A stretch of DNA of 20,745 nt from JBKJML01 sp046596415 (GTDB taxonomy: Bacteria > Actinomycetota > Thermoleophilia > Gaiellales > Gaiellaceae): NCBI GenBank assembly GCA_046596415.1, contig JBKJML010000036.1, forward strand, positions 1 to 20,745, in the 5' to 3' direction. Numbering within the stretch: position 1 is the first letter of the stretch; each line of letters begins with the position of its first letter. Positions 7,651 to 14,419 of the stretch are shown one piece after another. Both the position numbers and the translations under genes were made by a program. The notes beneath the pieces are model-generated. The model worked only from the letters and a program-made list of their open reading frames with translations. It searched no databases and was not told where the DNA came from.

Positions 7651-8352
7651 ATGACCAAGCCAACGCTCCTCCTTGTCCCCGTGGCCGCTCTCGCCGCCGC
7701 GCTCTTCCTCGCGTTCGGAACTTCGGGCGCCCCCGCGGCCGCCGGTGACCCCGCCGACGGGATCACCGTCCAGGGGACGGCCGTCGTGGCCGCCATCCCT
7801 GACCGCGCCGCGATCAGCTTCGGTGTCGAAAGCCCCGCCCCGACCGCCAGGGCTGCCCTCGCCGCCAACGCGGCTGAGCTGCGGAAGGTGATCGCGGCGC
7901 TGAAAGCAGCCGGCGCGACCGAGCTCACGACGCAGTCGATCTCACTCTCGACCCACTACTCGCAGCAAGGCGAGCCGAACGGCTACGTCGCCCAGAACAC
8001 CGTCTCCGCCAAGGTCGCCGATGTCGCCAAGGCGGGCCCCGTCATCGACGCCGCCGTCGCTGCAGGCGCCAACCACGTGTACGGCCCGTCGCTGACGCGC
8101 TCGAACCAGGCCGAGCTGTACCGCCAGGCCCTGAAGGCAGCCGTCGCCGACGCCCGACTGCGAGCCCAGGCGATCGCCTCCGCGTCCGGAGTGACCCTCG
8201 GCAAGGTGACGAACGTCGACGAGGCGGGCTCCGGCCCGCAGCCGGTCGCGATCGAGGCACAGAAGGCCGGTAGCGCCGACTCGTCCACCCCGATCGAGCC
8301 GGGCACGCAGGAGATCGGCGCCATGGTGTCGGTCACCTTCGCGATCGTCTAG
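7651..8352 (+). CDS. Secreted SIMPL-domain (DUF541) protein
   Basis: The 233-residue protein starts with a Sec signal peptide (MTKPTLLLVPVAALAAALFLAFGTSG, cleavage likely near residues 28-31, after APAAA). The rest is a SIMPL/DUF541 domain, the YggE/BP26 family: GITVQGTAVVAAIPDRAAISFGVE near the start, TTQSISLSTHYSQ, and the LYRQALKAAVADARLRAQAIASASG helix with LGKVTNVDE after it. No lipobox cysteine is seen, so it is probably soluble outside the membrane. Family members form ring oligomers and have been tied to stress and cell-surface roles, but no biochemical activity is settled. It follows argH by 42 bases, and its TAG stop overlaps the opposing amt stop in the shared CTAG at 8349-8352. 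Confidence 0.85.
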   Translation: MTKPTLLLVPVAALAAALFLAFGTSGAPAAAGDPADGITVQGTAVVAAIPDRAAISFGVESPAPTARAALAANAAELRKVIAALKAAGATELTTQSISLSTHYSQQGEPNGYVAQNTVSAKVADVAKAGPVIDAAVAAGANHVYGPSLTRSNQAELYRQALKAAVADARLRAQAIASASGVTLGKVTNVDEAGSGPQPVAIEAQKAGSADSSTPIEPGTQEIGAMVSVTFAIV

Positions 8353-9746
8353 CCCGTTGGCTCAGGCGTGGCCGCCGTTGCGATCGCCGTGCGCTGCGCA
8401 TGGGCGAGGGCCGGATGCCCGTGACTCTCGGTGCCGTAGCCGCCCGGGATCGGAATGTAGAACTCGGGATACCCCCACATGCCGTGCTCCGAGACGTCGA
8501 GTCCGGCCGACTCGACCTCCGGCTCGACTCGAATCCCGAATGTGACCTTCATCAGCCAGAGCGCCCCGAAGGACGCGCTGAAGGTGAAGACGCCCACCGC
8601 GGCAAGGCCGAGCGCCTGTGTCCCTAGCTGATCGAACGAGCCCGTGTACCAGAGCCCGCCCGTGCCCGTCGCAAGGTTCTCCGCCAGCGCCGGGACAGCG
8701 AAGATGCCGGTCGCGAGGGTGCCCCAGACGCCCGCCATGCCGTGCACGGCGATCGCCCCGATCGGGTCGTCGATGCGGGAACGCTCGACGGCGAGCACGC
8801 CGACGACCGCAACCCCGCCGGCGACGAGGCCGATCACGATCGCCGCCCAGGGGGCGACGAAGCCCGAAGCGGCGGTGATCGCGACGAGGCCTGCGATCAC
8901 GCCGTTGAGTGTCATCGAGAGATCCGGCTTCTTGATCACGAGCCAGGAGACGGTCACGCCGCCGAGGGCGCCCGCTGCGGCGCCGAGGTTCGTGGTGAGC
9001 GCGACATAGGCGAAGTAGCCGATCCTGTCGCCCGTGACCACCCCGAGCGTGGAGCCGGCGTTGAAGCCGAACCACCCGAACCAGAGGATCAGCACGCCGA
9101 GCGTCGTGAACGCCATGTTGTGCCCCGGGATCGCGTTCGGCTTGCCGTCGGCGGCGAACTTGCCGATGCGCGGCCCGAGCAGAAGCGCGCCCGCCAGCGC
9201 CGCGAGCGCGCCCTGGTAATGGACGACCGTCGAACCGGCGAAGTCCTGCATCCCCTTCGCGAACAGCCAGCCGTCCGGATGCCAGATCCAGTGCGAGACG
9301 ACGGAGTAGATCAGGGTGAAGACGACGCCGAAGGCGAAGTAGACCCAGAGCCTCGTCCGCTCTGCCATCGCGCCCCAGACGATCGCCAGTGAGACCGCAG
9401 CGAAGACGACCTGGAACATGTAGCCGGCGCCGGCTGGGATCGTCCGAAACCAGCTGAACGGAGCCGCGCCGATCGCGAGCAGCGTATCGACGTCGGGTGC
9501 GAAGCCGCCGCCGCCGAACAGGCCGTTACCGCCGTCGCCGAACGCGATCCCGTAGCCGACGAGGTAGTAGACGATCGAGGCGATCCCGAGCACGAGCACG
9601 TTCTTCGCGGCGATGTGGCCGACGTTCTTCATCCGCGTCAGACCGGCCTCGAGGAAGGCGAACCCGGCCTGCATGAACATGACGAGGATCGCCGCGACGA
9701 TGACCCAGATCGTGCTAGCCGCGATGACGAGCTCCTTGTTGCTCAT
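8349..9746 (-). CDS. amt: Ammonium channel Amt
   Basis: Membrane trimeric channel for ammonium uptake. The 465-residue product begins MSNKELVIAASTIWVIVAAILV, and its sequence accounts for about 11 membrane helices. Key residues are Asp168 in DFAGSTVVHYQGA, His176 and His335 (AVHGMAGVWGT), the twin pore histidines, plus the gate-region Phe in MFQVVFA. The C-terminal cytoplasmic tail holds GYPEFYIPIPGGYG and a long His-rich end. The ATG at 9746 is chosen because it starts at the first membrane helix and overlaps the P-II stop (ATGA); the open frame extends upstream but only through the P-II gene in another frame. The glnB/K-amt pairing is the classic arrangement in which P-II plugs the channel. 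Convergent with the SIMPL gene. Confidence 0.95.
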   Translation of the reverse strand: MSNKELVIAASTIWVIVAAILVMFMQAGFAFLEAGLTRMKNVGHIAAKNVLVLGIASIVYYLVGYGIAFGDGGNGLFGGGGFAPDVDTLLAIGAAPFSWFRTIPAGAGYMFQVVFAAVSLAIVWGAMAERTRLWVYFAFGVVFTLIYSVVSHWIWHPDGWLFAKGMQDFAGSTVVHYQGALAALAGALLLGPRIGKFAADGKPNAIPGHNMAFTTLGVLILWFGWFGFNAGSTLGVVTGDRIGYFAYVALTTNLGAAAGALGGVTVSWLVIKKPDLSMTLNGVIAGLVAITAASGFVAPWAAIVIGLVAGGVAVVGVLAVERSRIDDPIGAIAVHGMAGVWGTLATGIFAVPALAENLATGTGGLWYTGSFDQLGTQALGLAAVGVFTFSASFGALWLMKVTFGIRVEPEVESAGLDVSEHGMWGYPEFYIPIPGGYGTESHGHPALAHAQRTAIATAATPEPTG

Positions 9747-10093
9747 CCGGCCTCCACCTCCTCCAGGCTCTTGCCCGTCCGGTTGTGCGTGACATTGGCG
9801 ATCGAGCTCGTCCAGCAGATGCCGTCGCCGGATTCGTGGCCGGTGGTCGCCGCGTCGACGATCGCCTCGATGACCTGCTCCGCGATCTCGTCGCGGACGA
9901 TGAAGGTCAGCTGAGCCTTCGGGAGGAACCTCGACTCGAAGACCCGCCCGCGGTACTCGTGCGTGATCCCGCGCTGGCGGCCGTGCCCGACCGCTTCGAT
10001 CACCGTCACGCCGACGTGCCCGGTGTGCTCCTCGACGGCGTCCATCACCGTCTCCACCCGGTCGCGCACGACGATCGCTTCCACCTTCAGCAT
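9743..10093 (-). CDS. Divergent P-II nitrogen regulatory protein
   Basis: P-II proteins are trimeric sensors of ATP/ADP and 2-oxoglutarate that bind partners such as Amt. The 116-residue product shows GHGRQRGITHEYRG (37-49), FLPKAQ (56-61), ATTGHESGDG and NRTGK. It departs from canonical GlnB/GlnK in three places. The modifiable T-loop tyrosine (Tyr51 in E. coli) aligns with Phe52. The ATP-contacting lysine of GDGKIFV is missing (GDGICW). The first arginine of RxRTGE is not conserved (HNRTGK). The ATG at 10093 follows AGGGAG (10105-10100) by six bases. An in-frame ATG at 10156 would add 21 residues encoded across the leader hairpin and is not favoured. The stop overlaps the amt start. The 100-base leader has a terminator-like hairpin, described separately. 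Confidence 0.85.
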   Translation of the reverse strand: MLKVEAIVVRDRVETVMDAVEEHTGHVGVTVIEAVGHGRQRGITHEYRGRVFESRFLPKAQLTFIVRDEIAEQVIEAIVDAATTGHESGDGICWTSSIANVTHNRTGKSLEEVEAG

Positions 10094-10116
10094 CCCCTGC
10101 TCCCTTCTTGGACCAC

Positions 10117-10190
10117 AAAAAAAGCGCCCGGAGCTCTGAGAGCTCCGAGACGCCATCGCCTCGACGGTTCGCCTGCACCGGCGGTCCGTC
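10117..10190 (-). promoter_or_regulatory. P-II/amt leader: two 6-nt-loop hairpins and an overlapping intrinsic terminator
   Basis: Read on the minus strand. Hairpin A: GACGG-AC-CGCC, loop GGTGCA, GGCG-AA-CCGTC (10190-10163). Hairpin B: CGAGGC, loop GATGGC, GTCTCG (10163-10146), including one G-T pair. Terminator: about 13 pairs with one bulged T (10153-10124) around CGGAGCTC, loop TCA, GAGCTCCG, then seven T (10123-10117). Hairpin B and the terminator share bases 10153-10146 and cannot form together. The terminator lies upstream of the P-II ribosome binding site, so it would stop the operon unless relieved. This is the layout of a riboswitch or of protein-mediated attenuation. The terminator is clear; the control element is inferred. 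Confidence 0.65.
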
Positions 10191-10198
10191 TGCTGCTC

Positions 10199-10228
10199 AG
10201 GGTAGGGGAGCGGCGGCTGGAAAGTCAA
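10199..10228 (-). promoter_or_regulatory. Promoter of the P-II/amt operon
   Basis: On the minus strand TTGACT (10228-10223) is followed after 18 bases by TACCCT (10204-10199), a good match to TTGACA and TANNNT for the main actinobacterial sigma factor. Transcription would start near 10192 and give a leader of about 100 bases before the P-II ATG. A divergent -10-like TACTGT (10241-10246, plus) for the ABC operon lies next to it. Confidence 0.6.
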
Positions 10229-10287
10229 GCGTCGGGCTGCTACTGTCCCGCCCGACATGCTGCGCCACGTTTAGGACACCCGTTGCC

Positions 10288-10337
10288 GAGGCCCAACCAG
10301 TGAGGCCTCTCTTCCGCACGTCCTGACGTCGTTTTTT
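10288..10337 (+). other. Hairpins and T6 run in the ABC operon leader
   Basis: GAGGCC (10288-10293) pairs with GGCCTC (10304-10309) across a 10-base loop. A short stem ACGTC/GACGT (10318-10329) precedes six T at 10332-10337, before the ribosome binding site AAGGAG (10346-10351). It resembles a weak attenuator, but the second stem has only five pairs and a two-base loop. The likely -10 is TACTGT (10241-10246). Confidence 0.3.
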
Positions 10338-10359
10338 CGAGCAACAAGGAGAGCATGTC

Positions 10360-11196
10360 GTGGTGAAACAGCAGGGGCAGCCGGCCGTCGAGGTCGAGGG
10401 CCTTCGTAAGGAGTTCAGTCGCAAGAACCGCAAGGCGGGCCGCTTTGCAAGGCGGCGCGTGCCGGCCCTGAGTGGGGTCAGCTTCCGCATGGAGCGAGGC
10501 GAGTGCGTCGCGATCCTGGGCCAGAACGGCTCCGGCAAGTCGACCCTCGTCCGCCTGCTCTCGACCCTTCTCCTCCATGACGGGGGCAGCGCGAAGGTGT
10601 TCGGGCACGACGTCTTTACCGAGCCGAGAGCCGTACAGCGGCTCGTCAACCGGGTCTCGGTCGAGGCGTCGTTCTTCAAGAAGATGTCGGCAGCCGAGAA
10701 CCTCGGCTACGCGGCCCGGTTCTACGGCATGACGGCGGGCGACACGCGCCACCTGATCCCGGAGATCCTCGGCAAGGTCGGCTTCCCGCCCGAGCGTCGC
10801 GGCGAGCCGATGGAGAACCTCTCGCGCGGCATGCAGCAGAAGGTCGCGCTCGCCCGGGCGCTGCTCACGAGCCCGGTGCTGCTGTTGCTCGACGAGCCGA
10901 CGACCGGCCTCGACCCGCGCTCGAAGAAGGAGGTGCAGGAGTTCATCCGCGAGGTTCGCGCCGAGCACGACGCGACGATCCTGCTCTGCACGCACGACCT
11001 CGACGAGGCGGAGGCGCTCGCCGACCGGATCGGGATCCTCGACCGCGGTGAGCTTCTCGCCCTGGAGCCCGCTGACGATCTGAAGCGGCGCTACAACGCC
11101 GAGACCCTGGAGGAGGCGTTCTTCGCCGCCACCGGGCGCACGTTCGAGGACGAGGCGGCAGAAGAAGACGACGAGGACCGCGAGGTGTTCGCATGA
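10360..11196 (+). CDS. ABC transporter ATP-binding protein (ABC-2 exporter type)
   Basis: The 278-residue ATPase subunit of an ABC-2 type exporter, working with the next gene. Walker A is GQNGSGKST (54-62), the signature LSRGMQQ (154-160), Walker B LLLLDEP (174-180), D-loop GLDP and switch His212 (CTHD). The Q-loop position appears as Glu103 in VSVEASFF where Gln is usual, a change worth noting. A basic stretch RKNRKAGRFARRR (21-33) follows strand 1, and the tail from about 258 is strongly acidic (EDEAAEEDDEDREVFA). GTG at 10360 is eight bases after AAGGAG; GTG at 10363 is a near equivalent. It resembles the DrrA-like and NodI-like group, so substrates could be drugs, lipids or polysaccharides; sequence does not decide. 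The stop overlaps the permease start (ATGA). Confidence 0.92.
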   Translation: MVKQQGQPAVEVEGLRKEFSRKNRKAGRFARRRVPALSGVSFRMERGECVAILGQNGSGKSTLVRLLSTLLLHDGGSAKVFGHDVFTEPRAVQRLVNRVSVEASFFKKMSAAENLGYAARFYGMTAGDTRHLIPEILGKVGFPPERRGEPMENLSRGMQQKVALARALLTSPVLLLLDEPTTGLDPRSKKEVQEFIREVRAEHDATILLCTHDLDEAEALADRIGILDRGELLALEPADDLKRRYNAETLEEAFFAATGRTFEDEAAEEDDEDREVFA

Positions 11197-12020
11197 TGGC
11201 TCTCGCTGCGAGGGTGAGGCACGACCTGATCGGGCTCGGCGGTGTGGTCGAGCGCAACGTCTATCTGACCCGCCGCTACATCTGGTGGGACGTCGCGTTC
11301 TTCGTCTGGACGGTCGCGAACACGCTCACGATCGTCTTCATCGCGAAGGGCTTCGCGGCGGCGGGAGCGACGCTCGACGTAAACCGCGCGACCGCGACGC
11401 TCCTGATCGGTGCCGTCGTCTGGGCCTACCTCGGGATCATCTTCGAGTTCCTCACCGAGACGGTCGCCTGGGAGCGCTGGGAGGGAACGATCGAATACAC
11501 GTTCATGGCTCCGCTCTCCCGAGCCATGCACCTCGGTGGCAGCGGCGTCTTCGCCGTGCTCTACGGACTCGTCCGGGCGAGCTTGCTCTTCGTCGCGGTC
11601 GCGCTCTTCTTCGGGCTCGCGCTGCCCGACGCGAACTACTTCGCGGCGCTCGCCGTGCTCGTGATCGCGTCGGTCTCGTTCTTCGGGATCGGGATGATGA
11701 CCGCTGTGCTGCCGCTGATCTCGCCCGAGAAGGGCGCGCAGCTCGGGTTCGTCGCGCAGGGCATGCTGCTCGTCGTCTCGGGCGTCTACTACCCGATCTC
11801 GGTGCTCCCGACCTGGATGGAGTGGATCGCGAAGATCTCGCCGGCGACCTACGCGCTACGCGGAATCCGCGACTCGATCCTGGACGGTGCCGGGATCGCC
11901 TGGGCCGACGTCTGGCCGTTGATCGTGATCGGAGTCGTGTCGATCCCGCTCGGGCTCTACATCTTCTCGATCGGCGAGCGCTACGCGAAGCAGCACGGGA
12001 AGCTGAAGCGGAGCGGCTAG
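11193..12020 (+). CDS. ABC-2 type permease
   Basis: Membrane partner of the preceding ATPase. The 275-residue protein has an N-terminal amphipathic region with ERNVYLTRRYIWWD (about 19-32), then roughly six hydrophobic segments including AFFVWTVANTLTIVFIA, ATLLIGAVVWAYLGIIFEFL, a VLYGLVRASLLFVAVALFFGLALP helix pair and the C-terminal WPLIVIGVVSIPLGLYIFSIG. The segment QGMLLVVSGVYYPISVLPTWMEWIAKISPATYALRGIRDSI is the conserved ABC-2 permease loop before the last helix. It ends with a basic cytoplasmic tail (AKQHGKLKRSG). The start ATG at 11193 sits in the ATPase stop, so the two subunits are translationally coupled. Cargo is unknown. Confidence 0.88.
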   Translation: MMALAARVRHDLIGLGGVVERNVYLTRRYIWWDVAFFVWTVANTLTIVFIAKGFAAAGATLDVNRATATLLIGAVVWAYLGIIFEFLTETVAWERWEGTIEYTFMAPLSRAMHLGGSGVFAVLYGLVRASLLFVAVALFFGLALPDANYFAALAVLVIASVSFFGIGMMTAVLPLISPEKGAQLGFVAQGMLLVVSGVYYPISVLPTWMEWIAKISPATYALRGIRDSILDGAGIAWADVWPLIVIGVVSIPLGLYIFSIGERYAKQHGKLKRSG

Positions 12021-12057
12021 TGGCAGTCCCGATCAGGCAGGCCTCGGACCGCCGGCG

Positions 12058-12525
12058 TTGCCCGGGATCGAGATCGTCCCGGTGTCCGACGAGCTCGTGC
12101 CCGGGATGCACGCGGTCGCGCTCGAGGCGGACGCCGATATCCCGTCGCCCGAGCCGGTTGCGACCGGCGCTCGAGCATTGGCGGGAGCGCCACCTCGGCC
12201 CGCTGGCGCTGCGCGAACAGAGCTTCGCTCCCGTCGAGGGTGGCGAGGTGGTCGGGTACGCGATCCTGGGGGAAGCCGCGGGCTCCGCTACTCACTGGCT
12301 GACGGGTGTCTGCCGCGACCGCCGAGGCCGCGTGGCATCGCCAAGGCGCTCAAACAGGCGCAGATCGTGGCCGCGCGAGCGGCGGGAATCGAGCTGCTGA
12401 GAACGCAGAACGACCTGGCCAACGAGCCGATGCGCCGGGTCAACGACCAGCTCGGCTACAAGCCGACGGTCGAGTGGCTCCACCTCGCCGGCCCCCTGCT
12501 TGGTGACGTCCCTCGCGCTGTGTAG
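12058..12525 (+). pseudogene. GNAT N-acetyltransferase, disrupted by two frameshifts
   Basis: Pieces of one GNAT fold lie in two reading frames. Frame 1 gives the N-terminus (IEIVPVSDELVPGMHAVALEADADIPSPEP) and, after about 12335, the C-terminus (GIAKALKQAQIVAARAAGIELLRTQNDLANEPMRRVNDQLGYKPT), which has the acetyl-CoA loop end and the N-x-P-M-x-x-x-N-x-x-LGY ending. The middle (LEHWRERHLGPLALREQSF, VVGYAILG, WLTGVCRDRRGR, about 12160-12334) is in another frame. The shifts fall near 12155-12175 and at CGCGTGGC near 12334; they compensate each other. Either the gene is decaying or the assembly has two indel errors. The start is uncertain: TTG 12058 is the first in frame, and GTG 12020 overlaps the permease stop in the other frame. 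It may have been the last gene of the ABC operon. The 3' end overlaps the glnA promoter. Confidence 0.6.
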
Positions 12526-12528
12526 ACT
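12500..12528 (+). promoter_or_regulatory. glnA promoter
   Basis: TTGGTG (12500-12505), 17 bases, then TAGACT (12523-12528) matches TTGNNN and TANNNT. The start would be near 12535. It lies over the stop of the GNAT remnant. The hairpin AGACTC-AAG-GAGTCT (12524-12538), followed by TTT, overlaps the -10 and could end upstream transcription or act as an operator. Confidence 0.55.
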
Positions 12529-12540
12529 CAAGGAGTCTTT

Positions 12541-12603
12541 TCGAGGCGACGCGGCCTCAGGCGCGGACAGTAACTGTCCGGTGCCTGGGGTCTTTTTCTA
12601 TTT
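12541..12603 (+). promoter_or_regulatory. glnA leader: shared 9-mer hairpin and overlapping terminator-like hairpin
   Basis: Hairpin 1 is GAGGC (12543-12547), 6-nt loop GACGCG, GCCTC (12554-12558), preceded by TCGAGGCGA shared with the P-II/amt leader. Hairpin 2 is a long stem with left arm 12555-12570, loop TAA and right arm 12574-12590; about 16 pairs with one bulged G and two G-U pairs, core GGACAG/CTGTCC. A U-rich run TCTTTTTCTATTT (12591-12603) follows. The two hairpins share 12555-12558, so opening of the stem base is exclusive. CCTGG (12584-12588) could also pair with CCAGG (12604-12608) beside the ribosome binding site. Function as an attenuator is inferred. Alternatively the near-palindromic hairpin 2 is a dispersed REP-like repeat. 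Confidence 0.6.
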
Positions 12604-12619
12604 CCAGGGAGGTTTTTTG

Positions 12620-13984
12620 ATGGCGATGATCGAGAGCAAGGACCGGGCGACGTCCGACCCGGAGTCCCGCAAGCGGGTGCTGAAGCTGATCGAGAGCGAG
12701 AAGGTCGAGTACCTGCTGCTCTGGTTCACCGACCTGGAGGGGCACCTGAAGAGCTTTGCCGTCACCCCGAGCGAGATGAAGGGTGCGCTCGACGACGGCA
12801 TGGGCTTCGACGGCTCGTCGATCACCGGCTTCAACGCGATCGAGGAGTCCGACATGATCGCGATCCCCGACCCGGAGACCTTCCGGCTGATGCCGCGGCG
12901 TGAGGGCGAGGCGGTCGTCGGCCGGATGATCTGCGACGTCGTGAAGCCGGACGGCGTGCCCTACGACGGCGATCCCCGCTTCGTGCTGCGCCGCGCGCTC
13001 GAACGGATGAAGTCGATGGGCTTCGACACCTTCAACGTCGGCCCGGAGCTCGAGTACTTCCTGTTCAAGGACAACAAGGGCACGGAGACGCTCGACGAGG
13101 GCGGCTACTTCGCGATGACCGCACTCGACGCCGCGACCGAATTGCGCAACGAGACGATCCAGGCGCTCGAAGGGGTGGGCATCCCAATCGAGTACCACCA
13201 CCATGAGGTGGCCCCGTCGCAGCACGAGATCGACATGCGCTACGCACCTGCGCTCGACATGGCCGACGCGACGATCACCTACCGGCTGATCGTCAAGGAG
13301 GTCGCCGCGAAGAACGGCGTCTACGCGACGTTCATGCCGAAGCCGCTCTTCGGGGAGAACGGGTCGGGGATGCACACCCACATGTCGCTCTTCACGGACG
13401 GGCGCAACCAGTTCTTCGACGGTAACGACGAGCACAACTTGTCAGCCGACGGGAAGGCGTTCATCGCCGGCTTACTCCACCACGCCCGCGAGCTGTCGGC
13501 GATCTTCGCCCAGTGGGTCAACTCCTACAAGCGGCTCGTACCGGGCTACGAGGCGCCTGTGTACGTCGCCTGGTCGCAGCGCAACCGGTCGGCCCTGATT
13601 CGGATCCCGCTCTACAAGCCGGGCTCGGAGCAGGCGACCCGGGCCGAGATCCGCTGTCCCGACCCGGCCTGCAACCCCTACCTCCTCTTCGCAGCCCTGC
13701 TCCACGCCGGGCTCGAGGGGATCGAGCAGGGATACGAGCTGCCGGATCCGATGGAGACGAACCTCTACCACCTCACGTCGGAGCAGCGGCGCGAGCAGGG
13801 GATCGTGTCGCTGCCGGAGACGCTCGGCGAGGCGGTCGACGCGCTCGCCGAGTCGGAGCTGATGAAGAAGGCGCTCGGCGACCACATCTTCACGCGTTAC
13901 ATCGAGCTGAAGCGCAAGGAGTGGGACGACTACCGGATCCAGCTCACGCAGTGGGAGCTCGACCGCTACCTGGCCGTCCTCTAA
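12620..13984 (+). CDS. glnA: Glutamine synthetase type I, alpha-like
   Basis: Makes glutamine from glutamate, ammonia and ATP; dodecamer, cytoplasm. The 454-residue product has GFDGSSITGFNAIEESDM, EYFLF, EYHHHEVAPSQHEID, the ATP and metal site GENGSGMHTHMS (245-256) and the substrate segment NRSALIRIP. The C-terminal part, NLYHLTSEQRREQGIVSLPETLGEA, looks like the Bacillus-type GS-I alpha rather than the adenylylated beta form (NLYDLPPEE), although Tyr383 is present at the equivalent place. Alpha enzymes are normally not adenylylated but feedback-inhibited or regulated by transcription. The ATG at 12620 follows AGGGAGG (12606-12612) by seven bases; the frame is open upstream to 12500, but that would run through the promoter and leader hairpins. 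Monocistronic, closed by a strong hairpin. Confidence 0.97.
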   Translation: MAMIESKDRATSDPESRKRVLKLIESEKVEYLLLWFTDLEGHLKSFAVTPSEMKGALDDGMGFDGSSITGFNAIEESDMIAIPDPETFRLMPRREGEAVVGRMICDVVKPDGVPYDGDPRFVLRRALERMKSMGFDTFNVGPELEYFLFKDNKGTETLDEGGYFAMTALDAATELRNETIQALEGVGIPIEYHHHEVAPSQHEIDMRYAPALDMADATITYRLIVKEVAAKNGVYATFMPKPLFGENGSGMHTHMSLFTDGRNQFFDGNDEHNLSADGKAFIAGLLHHARELSAIFAQWVNSYKRLVPGYEAPVYVAWSQRNRSALIRIPLYKPGSEQATRAEIRCPDPACNPYLLFAALLHAGLEGIEQGYELPDPMETNLYHLTSEQRREQGIVSLPETLGEAVDALAESELMKKALGDHIFTRYIELKRKEWDDYRIQLTQWELDRYLAVL

Positions 13985-13999
13985 GCGACGCGTCTATCA

Positions 14000-14036
14000 G
14001 AGCCGTGGCCGAGGGCCAGTCCCTCGGTCACGGCTC
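14000..14036 (+). terminator. Strong hairpin after glnA
   Basis: Arms 14000-14015 and 14021-14036 pair over 16 positions with one G-U pair and a five-base loop CCAGT. It starts 16 bases after the glnA stop. There is no U-tract, as is common for actinobacterial terminators, and it would also work for the convergent PRC gene. Confidence 0.75.
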
Positions 14037-14045
14037 GCAGAGTCA

Positions 14046-14080
14046 CCGCCGAAGCAGCGATGTCGGCGGGCAGACGTCTG
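14046..14080 (-). terminator. Hairpin and palindrome downstream of the PRC gene
   Basis: CCGCCGA (14046-14052) pairs with TCGGCGG (14063-14069), and the perfect palindrome CAGACGTCTG follows at 14071-14080. On the minus strand these lie just after the PRC-barrel stop at 14092. No U-tract. A terminator role is plausible but not certain. Confidence 0.4.
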
Positions 14081-14091
14081 GAGGAAACGGG

Positions 14092-14346
14092 CTAGAGAAA
14101 CTTGCGAATCGACTCGCGCAGCACGCGCAGGCCGATCACGCGGGTCTGGTCGTCGATCTGCTGGATCGCCTCGGCCGGCACGAGCCGGCGACGGCGGGAG
14201 AGAAAGCCGGAGCGAACGGACAGCGCGTCGGGCATGTCCGGGGCCCGGCCGTACATGGGCCCCTCGACGCGGCCGACGATCCGGCCGCGAACGTCCGAGA
14301 CCAGGAAGCCACGGACGCTGCGGAGATCGAGCTCGACGGTACTCAC
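14092..14346 (-). CDS. Small PRC-barrel domain protein
   Basis: 84 residues forming most of a PRC-barrel: VRGFLVSDVRGRIVGRVEGPMYG (about 11-33), then ALSVRSGFLSRRRRLVPAEAIQQIDDQTRVIGLRV, where the LVPAEAIQQID segment is the usual second half. PRC-barrels occur alone or in RNA-processing and photosynthetic proteins; solitary forms are common in actinobacteria and their job is unclear. The GTG start at 14346 lies seven bases after TAGGTT (14359-14354), a -10-like element, with no Shine-Dalgarno, so the transcript is probably leaderless. Convergent with glnA, separated by two hairpins. The basic run SRRRRL may bind nucleic acid or a membrane surface, which is speculation. Confidence 0.8.
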   Translation of the reverse strand: MSTVELDLRSVRGFLVSDVRGRIVGRVEGPMYGRAPDMPDALSVRSGFLSRRRRLVPAEAIQQIDDQTRVIGLRVLRESIRKFL

Positions 14347-14419
14347 GTTGCTGAACCTATTCCCCGTCTGAAAAGAATTTCCCGCTGCAACTGTAAGGAG
14401 TTCGTAAGTCTTCAGATGC

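Noticed and set aside
10093..10156. Longer P-II protein from the in-frame ATG at 10156
   Set aside because: It would translate the leader hairpin and terminator, the extra residues (MASRSSQSSGRFFCG...) have no family match, and a good ribosome binding site serves 10093.
11285..12400. 371-residue plus-strand frame across the ABC permease and GNAT remnant
   Set aside because: Only its last third (about 12160-12334) looks like protein, as the shifted middle of the GNAT; the rest is a shadow of the permease.
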